Assembly (NCBI GenBank): GCA_905479435.1
Contig: CAJQMN010000050.1
Span: forward strand, 1 to 38,914
Reading direction: 5' to 3'
Length of the DNA stretch: 38,914 bases
DNA from: an uncultured Flavobacteriaceae bacterium
GTDB taxonomy: Bacteria; Bacteroidota; Bacteroidia; Flavobacteriales; Flavobacteriaceae
Every line of letters starts with the position of its first letter. Position 1 is the first letter of the stretch. Positions 26,767 through 34,877 of this stretch are shown here, one piece after another. The position numbers and the translations under genes are program-made. The notes under the pieces are model-generated. The model did not search any database and was not told the origin of the DNA. It was given only the letters and a program-made list of their open reading frames with translations.

Positions 26767-27771
26767 ATGGCAGCAGACAAAGAAAAACATGCAAAACTTA
26801 AAGCCCTTCAGTTAACCTTAGACAAACTAGATAAAACCTACGGAAAAGGGTCTGTCATGAAAATGGGAGATAGCGTTGTAGAAGAGGTAGAAGCAATTTC
26901 ATCAGGTTCTTTAGGTTTAGATTTAGCACTCGGTGTTGGAGGATATCCAAGAGGGAGGGTTATTGAAATTTATGGCCCAGAATCATCAGGTAAAACAACG
27001 CTTACTTTACATGCAATTGCTGAAGCTCAAAAAGCTGGAGGAATTGCTGCTTTTATTGATGCTGAGCATGCTTTTGATCGTTTTTATGCTTCAAATCTTG
27101 GTGTAGATATCGATAATTTAATAATTTCACAACCCGATCATGGAGAGCAAGCCTTAGAAATTACAGACAATTTAATTCGTTCAGGAGCTATAGATATTGT
27201 TGTTATAGATTCAGTAGCTGCTTTAACACCAAAGTCTGAAATTGAAGGCGAGATGGGAGACTCAAAAATGGGGCTTCATGCACGTCTAATGTCTCAAGCT
27301 CTACGTAAACTAACAGGAACAATTAGTAAAACTAAGTGTACCGTTATTTTTATCAATCAATTACGAGAAAAAATAGGTGTTATGTTTGGAAACCCAGAAA
27401 CAACAACAGGAGGTAATGCTTTAAAATTCTATGCTTCTGTTAGATTAGATATTAGAAGACGAACGCAAATTAAAGACGGTGATAGAGTAATTGGAAACCA
27501 AACAAAAGTTAAGGTTGTAAAAAACAAAGTTGCACCACCTTTTCAAATTGCTGAATTTGATATTATGTATGGAGAAGGAATTTCTAAAGTTGGAGAGGTT
27601 CTTGATATTGGTGTTGAATTAGGGATTGTAAAGAAAAGCGGTTCTTGGTTTAGTTATGGTGAAACTAAACTAGGTCAAGGAAGAGACGCCGTTAAGTCTT
27701 TAATAAAGGATAATCCAGATTTAGCAGAAGAATTAGAAGGAAAAATTAAAGAAGCTATTGATAATCAATAA
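26767..27771 (+). CDS. recA: recombinase RecA
   Basis: Forms the ATP-dependent nucleoprotein filament for homologous recombination. The 334 residues show Walker A G-P-E-S-S-G-K-T at 70-77, the D-A-E-H-A-F-D segment, V-V-I-D-S-V-A-A-L (Walker B), the L1/L2 DNA-binding loops (G-E-M-G-D-S and the [10 protein letters not shown] region), and a short C-terminal acidic tail. Hand-counted GC in one line is 40%, clearly above the AT-rich block to its left. I see no obvious SOS-box palindrome upstream; LexA is absent from many Bacteroidota. A terminator follows. Confidence 0.98.
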   Translation: MAADKEKHAKLKALQLTLDKLDKTYGKGSVMKMGDSVVEEVEAISSGSLGLDLALGVGGYPRGRVIEIYGPESSGKTTLTLHAIAEAQKAGGIAAFIDAEHAFDRFYASNLGVDIDNLIISQPDHGEQALEITDNLIRSGAIDIVVIDSVAALTPKSEIEGEMGDSKMGLHARLMSQALRKLTGTISKTKCTVIFINQLREKIGVMFGNPETTTGGNALKFYASVRLDIRRRTQIKDGDRVIGNQTKVKVVKNKVAPPFQIAEFDIMYGEGISKVGEVLDIGVELGIVKKSGSWFSYGETKLGQGRDAVKSLIKDNPDLAEELEGKIKEAIDNQ

Positions 27772-27785
27772 GAATAATATTTTTT

Positions 27786-27814
27786 AAAAACCACTAATTT
27801 ATTAGTGGTTTTTT
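27786..27814 (+). terminator. Rho-independent terminator after recA
   Basis: The inverted repeat AAACCACTAAT / ATTAGTGGTTT with a two-base top (TT) is followed by further T residues, 15 bases after the recA stop. The A run on the left lets it serve the convergent dut gene as well. Confidence 0.85.
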
Positions 27815-27819
27815 AAGTT

Positions 27820-28251
27820 TTATACTCCTGTACTACCAAAACCTCCAGAGCCACGCTCGGTTTCATTCAAGAAGGTTACCTTCTCCCATTTAATTTGTTC
27901 GTGCTTTGCAATTACTAATTGAGCAATTCTATCTCCATCATTTATTACAAATTTATCTAGGGATAAATTAACCAAAATAACCCCAATTTCACCCCTATAG
28001 TCTGCATCTATAGTCCCTGGACTGTTTAGAACAGTAATTCCTTTTTTAGCAGCTAATCCACTACGAGGTCTTACCTGGGCCTCTAAACCTTTAGGTAGTG
28101 CAATAAACAACCCAGTTTTTATAATAGTTCTCTCTAAAGATTTTAGAGTTATTGGCCCGTTTATACAGGCCCTGAGATCCATACCAGCAGAAAGAGTTGT
28201 TTCATATGAGGGTAAATCGTGTTTGGATTTATTAATTATTTGTACATTCAT
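27820..28251 (-). CDS. dut: dUTP diphosphatase
   Basis: Hydrolyses dUTP to dUMP and pyrophosphate, keeping uracil out of DNA and supplying dUMP for thymidylate synthesis. The 143-residue trimeric-type enzyme has all five motifs in order: A-G-M-D-L-R (22-27), R-P-R-S-G-L-A (61-67), [10 protein letters not shown] (79-88) with the catalytic Asp, G-D-R-I-A-Q-L (106-112), and the C-terminal [10 protein letters not shown]. The minus-strand promoter box at 28272-28279 lies 20 bases upstream. The gene is convergent with recA and divergent from gpsA. Confidence 0.97.
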   Translation of the reverse strand: MNVQIINKSKHDLPSYETTLSAGMDLRACINGPITLKSLERTIIKTGLFIALPKGLEAQVRPRSGLAAKKGITVLNSPGTIDADYRGEIGVILVNLSLDKFVINDGDRIAQLVIAKHEQIKWEKVTFLNETERGSGGFGSTGV

Positions 28252-28271
28252 TATTATTGTATTGATGAAAA

Positions 28272-28279
28272 CAAATATA
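28272..28279 (-). promoter_or_regulatory. -7 promoter box TATATTTG (minus strand)
   Basis: On the minus strand the bases read TATATTTG, a perfect TAnnTTTG box, 20 bases upstream of the dut ATG. It sits back to back with the gpsA box at 28320-28327. Confidence 0.6.
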
Positions 28280-28319
28280 ATAAATCAACCTAGTAATAGA
28301 TATTAGATATAAGAATTAT

Positions 28320-28327
28320 TACTTTTG
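28320..28327 (+). promoter_or_regulatory. -7 promoter box TACTTTTG
   Basis: A perfect TAnnTTTG match 21 bases before the gpsA ATG, in the divergent dut-gpsA gap. No TTG -33 element is seen at normal spacing. Confidence 0.6.
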
Positions 28328-28348
28328 AAAAAAAAATGAATTTTTTAA

Positions 28349-29344
28349 ATGAATAATCAGCTAAAAGTAGCGGTTCTTGGTGGGGGTAGTTGGGCAACTG
28401 CCATTGTGAAAATGTTGTGTGAAAACCTAGAAACTGTTGGCTGGTACATGCGAAGCACATATATCGCAGAACACATAAACCTAAACAAACACAATCCAAA
28501 TTACTTAAGTTCCGCAGAACTTCATCCTTCTCAATTAGACCTTTCAAATGATATTAACAAGGTTGTGTCTAATTATGATATCTTAATTTTTGCAATCCCC
28601 TCCGCCTTCTTAACTTTAGAACTTGAAAAATTAACGGAGAGTTTAGAGTGCAAAATAGTTTTTTCAGCAATTAAAGGAATCGTTCCAGAAACAGGTTTGA
28701 TTGTAGGAGAGCATTTTTATGAAAAATACAATGTTCCGTACAAAAACATTGGAGTCATTACAGGACCATGTCATGCAGAAGAAGTTGCTATGGAAAGACT
28801 TTCATATTTAACAATAGCCTGTCAAGATGAAGACAAAGCAAAGACGGTTGGAGGTTGGCTACAAAGTAGGTATATCCGTGTTAAAATATCAGATGATATT
28901 ATAGGAACAGAATATGCCGCAATGCTAAAAAACATTTTTTCTATAGCAGCAGGAATATCTCACGGTTTAGGTTATGGAGATAATTTTCAATCTGTACTCA
29001 TGAGTAACTCAATTCGAGAGATGAAGCGCTTTATAAAAAAAGTTCATAAAATGAAGAGAAACATTAATAACTCCGCATATTTAGGGGATTTATTAGTAAC
29101 AGGGTATTCTACTTTCAGCAGAAACAGAATGTTTGGAAACATGATTGGTAAAGGCTATACTGTTAAATCTGCAATGTTAGAAATGAGTATGGTTGCAGAG
29201 GGATATTATGCTACTAAAAGCTCTTACAAAATTAAAAACAAAAACGGTGCAAGAACTCCTATTATTGATGCAGTTTATGCCATCCTTTATCAAGGCAAAG
29301 ATGCTAAAGCAATCTTCACAAAACTAACAGAGCTTCTAGATTAA
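28349..29344 (+). CDS. gpsA: NAD(P)-dependent glycerol-3-phosphate dehydrogenase
   Basis: Reduces dihydroxyacetone phosphate to sn-glycerol 3-phosphate, the backbone for phospholipids. The 331 residues begin with the cofactor-binding V-L-G-G-G-S-W-A-T-A. They contain G-P-C-H-A-E-E-V, the catalytic-lysine region E-Y-A-A-M-L-K-N-I, and the substrate motif T-F-S-R-N-R-M-F-G-N. The length is normal. The opposing enzyme GlpD, which oxidises glycerol 3-phosphate, is encoded 6 kb downstream, so both directions of this node are present in the window. Confidence 0.96.
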   Translation: MNNQLKVAVLGGGSWATAIVKMLCENLETVGWYMRSTYIAEHINLNKHNPNYLSSAELHPSQLDLSNDINKVVSNYDILIFAIPSAFLTLELEKLTESLECKIVFSAIKGIVPETGLIVGEHFYEKYNVPYKNIGVITGPCHAEEVAMERLSYLTIACQDEDKAKTVGGWLQSRYIRVKISDDIIGTEYAAMLKNIFSIAAGISHGLGYGDNFQSVLMSNSIREMKRFIKKVHKMKRNINNSAYLGDLLVTGYSTFSRNRMFGNMIGKGYTVKSAMLEMSMVAEGYYATKSSYKIKNKNGARTPIIDAVYAILYQGKDAKAIFTKLTELLD

Positions 29345-29392
29345 TACGACTTACACTTCGATATCTTAGCTATATTACACCTTTTTATTTAT

Positions 29393-29400
29393 TACTTTTG
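29393..29400 (+). promoter_or_regulatory. -7 promoter box TACTTTTG
   Basis: A perfect TAnnTTTG box 36 bases before the ATG of the ACT-domain gene. Its last two bases are also the first two bases of the large dyad at 29399-29433, so the predicted transcription start (about 29407) lies inside the dyad. Confidence 0.6.
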
Positions 29401-29433
29401 TTGTAAATATAACATTATGTTATAAATACAACA
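29399..29433. promoter_or_regulatory. 35-base dyad, two-unit operator candidate
   Basis: A 35-base inverted repeat centred on 29416: 15 of 17 base pairs are symmetric, the two exceptions being adjacent positions in each arm. It also reads as two direct copies of a 14-base unit, GTTGTAAATATAAC (29400-29413) and GTTATAAATACAAC (29419-29432), 12 of 14 identical. Each unit is itself a partial dyad of form GTTnTAnnTAnAAC, and their centres are 19 bases apart. It covers the predicted transcription start and ends 3 bases before the ATG, the usual position of a repressor operator. An RNA hairpin next to the start codon is an alternative. Confidence 0.7.
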
Positions 29434-29436
29434 TTT

Positions 29437-30093
29437 ATGAAAACAATACAAGAATCGGTTGAAAGTATAATTCGAAAAACACCTTTTATTGAGGAGGCAT
29501 TAAATGAAAAGCTAATAAATGTTTCTTCTTTGGCTAGGATCATACTTCCAAAAGTAGAAAAAATGTTAAAAAAACAAGTCAAAGTAGGAGCGGTAATGAT
29601 GGCAATTAACAGAATATCACCTGCAAGCGAACTAAGAATACGAAAAAATATCAGGAAATTTACACTTTCCTTAGGAGACTTTATTGTTCGATCAGACCTT
29701 AGTGATTATACCTACAAAAACACAAAGTCTCTCTTAAAGGAAATTGCTAAAATTTTAAGTGTTGCAGCAGATAATGACGATTCTTTTATCACTGTTTCAA
29801 CAGGTATTTTTGAGACAAACATTGTAATAAGTCAACGCTTAAAGCCCTATATTAAAGATTTTTTCACACATGAGAGATTAATTCATAATGTAGAAAACCT
29901 TGCTTCTATAACAATTAAATTACCAGAGGGAAATTTAGAACAATCAGGTTTTTATTATTTTATTTTAAAACAACTAGCGTGGGCAGATATTTCACTTCAG
30001 GAAATAATATCAACAACAAATGAAATGACAATTGTTGTAAAAGAAGAAGATATTAATCAGACATTTTCTATTTTGATGGATATGAAGAAATAG
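29437..30093 (+). CDS. ACT-domain protein, putative transcriptional regulator
   Basis: A 218-residue soluble protein. The C-terminal part (about 155-217) has the beta-alpha-beta-beta-alpha-beta pattern of an ACT domain, including S-I-T-I-K-L-P-E-G-N, I-L-K-Q-L-A-W-A-D-I-S-L-Q-E-I and M-T-I-V-V-K-E-E-D. The region about 85-150 may be a second, divergent ACT-like unit. The N-terminal 75 residues (L-I-N-V-S-S-L-A-R-I-I-L-P, V-K-V-G-A-V-M-M-A-I-N-R-I) are helical and basic and look like a winged-helix DNA-binding domain. ACT domains bind amino acids or other small ligands, so an amino-acid-responsive regulator is plausible (inference). It is not an aspartate kinase: no kinase domain is present. 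The dyad directly upstream suggests autoregulation. Confidence 0.65.
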   Translation: MKTIQESVESIIRKTPFIEEALNEKLINVSSLARIILPKVEKMLKKQVKVGAVMMAINRISPASELRIRKNIRKFTLSLGDFIVRSDLSDYTYKNTKSLLKEIAKILSVAADNDDSFITVSTGIFETNIVISQRLKPYIKDFFTHERLIHNVENLASITIKLPEGNLEQSGFYYFILKQLAWADISLQEIISTTNEMTIVVKEEDINQTFSILMDMKK

Positions 30094-30168
30094 CGTAATG
30101 TGTTAAAAAATAAAAAAATAGTAATCAAAGTGTTATCTTCGTAAACTGGAAAATAAAAAAATAAAAAA

Positions 30169-33100
30169 ATGGTAAACAATTACTTTAAAAAACTGCTAGT
30201 TTTTTCCTTATTATTATCAACTACTTTTAGTATTTCTCAAACTCAAGAGCAAATATTAGAAATTAAAAAAGCTAACAACACCCAAGAATTAAAAAACATT
30301 GAAGAATCTTCAAGGCTAATTCAGGAAGAGGCAAAAGAGAAAGCTTTAGCAATGGCCTCCGTTAAAGGCTGGGAAATAACATATACTAAAGATGGGTCTT
30401 TATATGAATTAATGAAGGTTTCTGAAGACAACAGACCTATTTATTACAAAACCTTTAACCAAAACGCTGCAATTTCAACTAGAGTTAATCACCTTAATAC
30501 TGGAGGTAGTTTAGGTTTAGAACTAGAAGGTCAGAACATGACAGCTCATGTCTGGGATGGTGGATGGGTCTTTACAACGCACCAGGAGTTTGATGGAGCC
30601 GGAGGTGATGATAGGGTTATTATAGGAGATAACGAAAATCAATATAGCGATCATGGAACTCACGTAACGGGTACTATTTTAGCCTCAGGTGTTAATCCTG
30701 AAGCAAAAGGAATGGCGCCTCAAGCAAAAGGGGTATCCTATCGTTGGAGTAATGATATTTCTGAGGGTGCAGCAGCAGCAGCAGACGGAATGCTATTGTC
30801 TAATCACTCTTATGGGTATCCCTTAAGTAATATACAAAATGGTGCAGGTATATATGGTTTTGATGCCAAAGAGTTTGATGCCATCATGTACAACGCACCC
30901 TACTATCTTCAAGTAGTTTCGGCAGGAAACGACGGCTCAAATAATACATCAAACTCAGATCCTTTAGAAGGTAATAATTTATATGACAAGTTAACAGGAA
31001 TGAATACGGCAAAAAATAATTTATCTGTTGCTAATGGTCAAGATGCTGATATCGACGCTGACGGAAACTTAATTTCTATGAATAGAAATAACGGGAGCTC
31101 TGAAGGCCCAACAGATGATTTAAGAGTGAAGCCAGATATTACGGGTAACGGATCGGGCGTTATTTCTCCAGTAGGCGATAGTAGTGGGTACGGAAATTAT
31201 TCAGGAACCTCTATGTCTGGACCAAATGTAATGGGTTCATTATTATTGGTTCAACAACACTATAGCAATGTGAATGGTTCTTTTATGTTTGGCGCAACCC
31301 TAAAGGGTTTAGCTCTTCACACGGCAGATGATATTACACCAGACAACTCTAACTCTTCATCTCAAACACTTGTTGGGCCTGATGCCACTACAGGTTGGGG
31401 TTTATTAAATGTAAAGTTCGCTGTAGAGACCATTGATAAAGTTGGTTTTAGAAGTGTTATTAAAGAAAAAACGTTAGACAACGAAGATACTTTTACCATG
31501 AATGTTAAGTCTGACGGAGAAAACCCATTGGTAGCTTCAATTTCATGGACAGACGTTGCTGGAGAACAAAATAATACAGTTAACGATCCTACTCCTGCAT
31601 TAGTTAACGATTTAGACATTCGAGTTTCACAAGTTATAGATGGTGAAACAACAGAATATTTACCCTGGAAATTAACTTCTGTAAACACGAATGAACAAGG
31701 AGACAATTTAGTTGATCCATTTGAAAAGATAGAGATTACTGATGCTTCAGGTGAGTATATAATTACAGTTTCTCACAAAGGAACTCTAGTAAATGACTCT
31801 CAAAATTACTCATTAATTGTAACAGGAACGCTTTCTGATATTAATTTATCTAGTGTTAACCCTGAGGTTATTCAATGTTCAACATCAGACGCCGAATTTA
31901 ACTTTGATTATACACAGCAAATTCAGACCACAACAACAATAACTGCTAATAATTTACCAACAGGAGCAACAGCAAGTTTTTCACCATCTTCAATAAGCCA
32001 AAATGGTGACGTTGTTATGACTGTATCAAATTTAGAAAGTGTTGCTTCCGGCACCTATGAAATAAGTGTAACAGCAAGTAATGGTGACGAAACACAAACT
32101 AAAAAAGTAGAGTTAAGGGTGGTTCATCCAGATTTTACAGACAATCCGATGAGTTTATCTTCACCTTTAAATGAAGAAGCAGGTGTTTTATTCCCTGAAA
32201 TCGAGTTAGTTTGGAATGAAAATATAAACGCAGAATCGTATACTGTTGAATTATCTGATAATCCATCATTTTCGAATATTATAGCAACCTCTACTCAGAC
32301 CGATATAAAATTTACAGCTACAGGTCTTGAAGAAAATAGTATTTATTATTGGAGAGTAAACCCAATAAATCAATGTGGTTTAGCTATTTCACCTGTAATT
32401 TATAGTTTTCAGACAGCAGGGTCTGAAGATTGTACAAATACATATTCTGCTACAGATTTTGACAATGATCGTTTAGGAGGAGGTACTGATGTTGTAGCTT
32501 CATTACCAATTGAGATTACAGATGATTTAACAATAAGTAGACTAAAAGTAAATGTAGATATTACTCACCCTGCTATTGGAGAACTAGAGGTATTAATTCA
32601 GGAACCAGAAGTATTAGGTGCTAACACCACACTACTTTTAGAAAATGTATGTGAAAATGTAGCAAACGTTACAGGAGCTGTATTTGACGATAATGGAAAT
32701 GATTTGGTGTGTGGAACAGCAGATCCTGCAATTTCAGGCAACATAAAGCCTGCACAAAGCTTAGCTAGTGCTGCAGGAAAAAGCGCCTTAGGAACTTGGT
32801 TGTTAATCGCAAATGATGATACTTTCCAGAATGGAGGAACATTTACAGCAGGAAGTTTAGATGGAGCAACGATAACGGTTTGTACAGCCGAAGCAAACTC
32901 ATCTCTTCCAGAGTTTTCATCCAATCCCGTATCAGTTAGCGCAAACCAAAGTACTGCGTTTACAACTTCTGACATGTTAGCAACCACAGCTTCAGAGACA
33001 GCTTCTCAGCAAGTTTATACTATTGTTACGGCGCCAACTATGGGTGTAATTACTAAAAATGGTTCAGATTTATCTATAGGCGGAACTTTTACGCAAGCTG

Positions 33101-33507
33101 ATGTAGATGCAGGGGTTATTGCATATTCAAACACGCAAACCGTATTATTTTCTGATTCATTTAAGGTAGATATTACCAACTCATTAAATGGTTGGTTACC
33201 AAATCAAGAGGTTAGTATAGAAGCAACCACATTAAGTACAAATTCTTACTCTTTATCTAATGTGTCTATCTATCCAAACCCTTCGAACGGTATAATCAAT
33301 GTTCGCTTTGAGACAACGTCAAACGATATCGTAAAAATAGAATTATTTGATTTACAAGGTAGAAGAGTTTATCGCTCTAATCACACAAGTAATCAATCGT
33401 TATTCGATGAACCAATAGCTACAGGAAAAATAGCCAACGGTATATATGTATTAAATGTGTCACAAGGAAACAAAAGCACAACGAAGAGAATTATCTTTTC
33501 GAAGTAA
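30169..33507 (+). CDS. secreted S8 subtilase with P domain and T9SS sorting domain
   Basis: A 1112-residue exported serine protease. A signal peptide (to about residue 24) and a propeptide-like region to about 105 precede the S8 domain. The catalytic triad is D130 (V-W-D-G-G), H162 (D-H-G-T-H-V) and S348 (G-T-S-M-S-G-P), with oxyanion Asn N254 (S-A-G-N-D-G). Then come beta-rich segments, an FN3-like domain (about 655-750), a proprotein-convertase P domain (about 753-905) and a cadherin/CSPG-like repeat (about 915-1025). The C-terminal type A T9SS sorting domain starts near V-S-I-Y-P-N-P-S-N-G at about 1030. It probably acts at the cell surface or outside, degrading proteins for nutrition. A weak -7 box (TATCTTCG, 7 of 8) is at 30134-30141. 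Confidence 0.95.
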   Translation: MVNNYFKKLLVFSLLLSTTFSISQTQEQILEIKKANNTQELKNIEESSRLIQEEAKEKALAMASVKGWEITYTKDGSLYELMKVSEDNRPIYYKTFNQNAAISTRVNHLNTGGSLGLELEGQNMTAHVWDGGWVFTTHQEFDGAGGDDRVIIGDNENQYSDHGTHVTGTILASGVNPEAKGMAPQAKGVSYRWSNDISEGAAAAADGMLLSNHSYGYPLSNIQNGAGIYGFDAKEFDAIMYNAPYYLQVVSAGNDGSNNTSNSDPLEGNNLYDKLTGMNTAKNNLSVANGQDADIDADGNLISMNRNNGSSEGPTDDLRVKPDITGNGSGVISPVGDSSGYGNYSGTSMSGPNVMGSLLLVQQHYSNVNGSFMFGATLKGLALHTADDITPDNSNSSSQTLVGPDATTGWGLLNVKFAVETIDKVGFRSVIKEKTLDNEDTFTMNVKSDGENPLVASISWTDVAGEQNNTVNDPTPALVNDLDIRVSQVIDGETTEYLPWKLTSVNTNEQGDNLVDPFEKIEITDASGEYIITVSHKGTLVNDSQNYSLIVTGTLSDINLSSVNPEVIQCSTSDAEFNFDYTQQIQTTTTITANNLPTGATASFSPSSISQNGDVVMTVSNLESVASGTYEISVTASNGDETQTKKVELRVVHPDFTDNPMSLSSPLNEEAGVLFPEIELVWNENINAESYTVELSDNPSFSNIIATSTQTDIKFTATGLEENSIYYWRVNPINQCGLAISPVIYSFQTAGSEDCTNTYSATDFDNDRLGGGTDVVASLPIEITDDLTISRLKVNVDITHPAIGELEVLIQEPEVLGANTTLLLENVCENVANVTGAVFDDNGNDLVCGTADPAISGNIKPAQSLASAAGKSALGTWLLIANDDTFQNGGTFTAGSLDGATITVCTAEANSSLPEFSSNPVSVSANQSTAFTTSDMLATTASETASQQVYTIVTAPTMGVITKNGSDLSIGGTFTQADVDAGVIAYSNTQTVLFSDSFKVDITNSLNGWLPNQEVSIEATTLSTNSYSLSNVSIYPNPSNGIINVRFETTSNDIVKIELFDLQGRRVYRSNHTSNQSLFDEPIATGKIANGIYVLNVSQGNKSTTKRIIFSK

Positions 33508-33540
33508 TTTTTTTGAAAGACAAATGTTTTTATAAACGTT

Positions 33541-33569
33541 AAAATGAGGCTACATAGTAGCCTCATTTT
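33541..33569 (+). terminator. Rho-independent terminator after the subtilase
   Basis: A perfect 13-base stem AAAATGAGGCTAC / GTAGCCTCATTTT with a three-base loop (ATA) is followed by T residues, 33 bases after the subtilase stop. It is the strongest hairpin in the window and isolates the protease from the MFS gene. Confidence 0.92.
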
Positions 33570-33598
33570 TATTTACATTTATATTGAATTTATCTACT

Positions 33599-34876
33599 AT
33601 GACCCAAAAAAGAAAAAACGATCCCTATGCAGCCCTAAGAATAAAAGAGTTTACTGTTTTTTTATTAGTCCGTTTTGCTTTAGTTTTTGGATGGTCTATG
33701 CAGTTTATAGTAATTGAATGGAAGGTTTATGAACTCACAGGGGATCCTATATATTTAGGACTTATTGGCTTAATGGAAATAATTCCCGCTTTATCAACAG
33801 CCTTATTTGCTGGTCATATTGTAGATCAAAAAGAAAAAAGGAATTTATTAGCATTATGCATTGCTGCTTTTTCTGTAATAAGTTTTGGTCTTTTTTGGAT
33901 TACATCAGACGCAATAAGCAATTCGCTTTCAACAGAAATAATTTTATATATTATTTATGCATTTGTTTTCTTTGGTGGTTTCTTACGCGCTTTTTTTGGT
34001 CCCATTATTTTTTCTTTAGTTGCCTTAATAGTTCCGAAAAAAATATATCCAAATGCAGCAACGTGGAATAGTTCTTTATGGCAGATGGCACGTGTTTTAG
34101 GGGTTTCTTTTGCCGGTTTTTCCATCAATTGGATTGGTGTTCATTGGTCTCTCAGTATTATTTTTTTCTTAGTCGCTTTTTCATTTTTTGTATTGTTTAA
34201 AATAAAAAGAAAACCCGTTTTGAATCCAAAGATTGGAGAACCCATTTTACAAAGTTTAAAAGAGGGTGTTCGTTTCGTGTTTAAAACAAAAGCAATTTTA
34301 GGTGCGCTTACTTTAGATATGTTTTCTGTTTTATTTGGAGGAGCAATTGCCTTATTAGCTGTTTTTGCTGAAGATATTTTGAAAGTAGGGCCACGAGGAT
34401 TTGGAATTTTAGTAGCAGCTCCATCTGTTGGTTCATTTTTAACCATGTTAGTAACGGCTTATATTCCAATTAGTAAAGCTGCCGGAAAAAAACTATTAGT
34501 TGCTATTTTTGGTTTTGGGGTTTGTATCATTGTTTTTGGAGCCTCCTCTGTATTTTGGATTTCAGTTGTTGCCCTGTTTTTTAGCGGTGTAACAGATGGC
34601 GTTTCTATGGTGATAAGACAAACGATTCTTCAACTTAAAACTCCAGATGAAATGCGAGGAAGAGTTTCTTCTGTGAATTCAATGTTTGTTGGGTCATCTA
34701 ACGAGCTTGGGGCTTTTGAAAGTGGGCTAACAGCAAAATTAATGGGAACAGTTACTGCTGTAATTTTTGGAGGAACTATGACGCTACTAACAGTTGTAAC
34801 AACAGGAATCTTAAACCCAACTTTAAGAAACCTCGACCTTACTAAAGACTTAGAAGAACACGAAAAAAGCGAGTAA
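33599..34876 (+). CDS. MFS transporter, drug/siderophore-exporter type (MFS_3-like)
   Basis: A 425-residue inner-membrane protein with about 12 hydrophobic helices and the typical central cytoplasmic loop (K-I-K-R-K-P-V-L-N-P near residue 210). Motif A-like sequence H-I-V-D-Q-K-E-K-R follows helix 2, and D-E-M-R-G-R-V-S-S-V-N follows helix 10, as in enterobactin-exporter-like MFS_3 proteins. The substrate cannot be assigned. I chose the ATG at 33599; a TTG at 33584 would add five residues. It is convergent with glpD with a 1-base gap. Confidence 0.9.
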   Translation: MTQKRKNDPYAALRIKEFTVFLLVRFALVFGWSMQFIVIEWKVYELTGDPIYLGLIGLMEIIPALSTALFAGHIVDQKEKRNLLALCIAAFSVISFGLFWITSDAISNSLSTEIILYIIYAFVFFGGFLRAFFGPIIFSLVALIVPKKIYPNAATWNSSLWQMARVLGVSFAGFSINWIGVHWSLSIIFFLVAFSFFVLFKIKRKPVLNPKIGEPILQSLKEGVRFVFKTKAILGALTLDMFSVLFGGAIALLAVFAEDILKVGPRGFGILVAAPSVGSFLTMLVTAYIPISKAAGKKLLVAIFGFGVCIIVFGASSVFWISVVALFFSGVTDGVSMVIRQTILQLKTPDEMRGRVSSVNSMFVGSSNELGAFESGLTAKLMGTVTAVIFGGTMTLLTVVTTGILNPTLRNLDLTKDLEEHEKSE

Positions 34877-34877
34877 A

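Noticed and set aside
28292-28323. AGTAATA / TATTACT inverted repeat around the gpsA promoter as an operator
   Set aside because: Arms are only seven bases, AT-rich and 18 bases apart; likely chance in this composition.
34086-34092. CACGTG hexamer in the MFS gene as a parS core
   Set aside because: The flanking bases do not match the parS arms; the hexamer alone is expected by chance.
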